Source: Verrucomicrobiota bacterium (lineage in GTDB: Bacteria; Verrucomicrobiota; Verrucomicrobiia; Opitutales; Opitutaceae). Taken from it: a stretch of DNA of 64,000 nt. The stretch is from contig JAEWKR010000079.1 in assembly GCA_023457715.1 (NCBI GenBank), positions 1-64,000 of the forward strand, written 5' to 3'. Shown here in pieces: positions 63,842-64,000 of the stretch; the stretch's first letter is position 1; every line of letters begins with the position of its first letter. The position numbers and the translations under genes are program-made. The notes under the pieces were generated by a model, which worked only from the letters and a program-made list of their open reading frames with translations, had not been told where the DNA came from and did not search any database.

Positions 63842-64000
63842 GTGCGCACCCCGATCGCCTGGTTCAATTCCATCCAGCAGCCGAAGCGCACCGCGACGGC
63901 CGTCGGAGGCATCACGTTCGCCCTGCTCCTGATCTTCATGCAGGCGGGGTTCCTGGGCGCGGCGCGGGCGAACGTCTCGATCATCTACGCCGTCCTCGAC
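63842..64000 (+). CDS. DevC-like ABC permease (5' part)
   Basis: The gene starts at GTG 63842 and is cut by the window edge after 53 codons. The reading is VRTPIAWFNSIQQPKRTATA, then VGGITFALLLIFMQAGFLGA and ARANVSIIYAVLD. The pattern PxAWxN...KxR, then a helix with AxLLIFMQxGFLGA, is that of the DevC family permease. Together with the preceding TolC and DevB genes it makes a tripartite exporter; the ATPase (DevA) is expected just outside the window. Confidence 0.8.
   Translation, partial: MRTPIAWFNSIQQPKRTATAVGGITFALLLIFMQAGFLGAARANVSIIYAVLD

Overview
The window is a GC-rich chromosomal segment of a Gram-negative bacterium, most likely a Verrucomicrobiota member near the Opitutales. This assignment is an inference from gene content and style: two beta-propeller/Y_Y_Y sensor kinases with an LHNVGNVLNS phosphoacceptor motif, a DUF1573 protein, a DevB/DevC/TolC-type exporter, an acidobacterial-type FtsX permease, a KdsD isomerase implying LPS, and start codons mostly without a clear Shine-Dalgarno sequence. 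No 16S rRNA gene, tRNA, transposase, integrase, phage gene or CRISPR array was seen.

Layout. 0.4-8.3 kb: DUF1573 protein, zinc-ribbon coiled-coil protein, gyrB and gyrA. 8.3-8.6 kb: a structured RNA candidate closed by a perfect terminator hairpin. 8.7-13.4 kb: a secreted coiled-coil protein, a PTS EIIA-like regulator, CorA, a DUF2071 protein, two tiny membrane proteins and a Dps-like protein lacking its iron ligands. 13.9-23.2 kb: an aminotransferase, a LysM lipoprotein, kdsD plus an oxidoreductase, a molybdopterin protein with a MobA-like partner, sodC and a split ThrE-type exporter. 23.3-41.5 kb: signal transduction (two large propeller kinases, two overlapping chemoreceptors, a receiver-kinase hybrid and a PAS-PAS kinase) with an FtsX permease and a CE7 esterase between. 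41.9-43.3 kb: ROK kinase and SPW protein.

43.5-64.0 kb is a cell-surface region: ACP and ketosynthase, a CDP-alcohol phosphotransferase homologue with an altered motif, several glycosyltransferases, a SyrD/PvdE-like ABC exporter, a VTT membrane protein and a Stealth phosphotransferase. It ends in a compact four-gene operon that should make and activate 2-aminoethylphosphonate: a PntC-like cytidylyltransferase fused to AEP transaminase, PEP mutase fused to a second nucleotidyltransferase, phosphonopyruvate decarboxylase and a GT4 glycosyltransferase. A TolC/DevB/DevC exporter starts divergently from it. The simplest reading is a pathway decorating a surface glycan or lipid with aminoethylphosphonate; the final transferase is not obvious.

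The other striking property is the intergenic DNA. Three arrays of a ~106-bp unit built on a long palindrome, two 182-bp MITE-like elements, another dispersed element present with and without a nested 30-bp palindrome, and at least eight different families of degenerate 6-9-bp-period repeats, often as mirrored inverted arms, fill almost every gene junction. In places they supply stop codons or extend or interrupt coding sequences.
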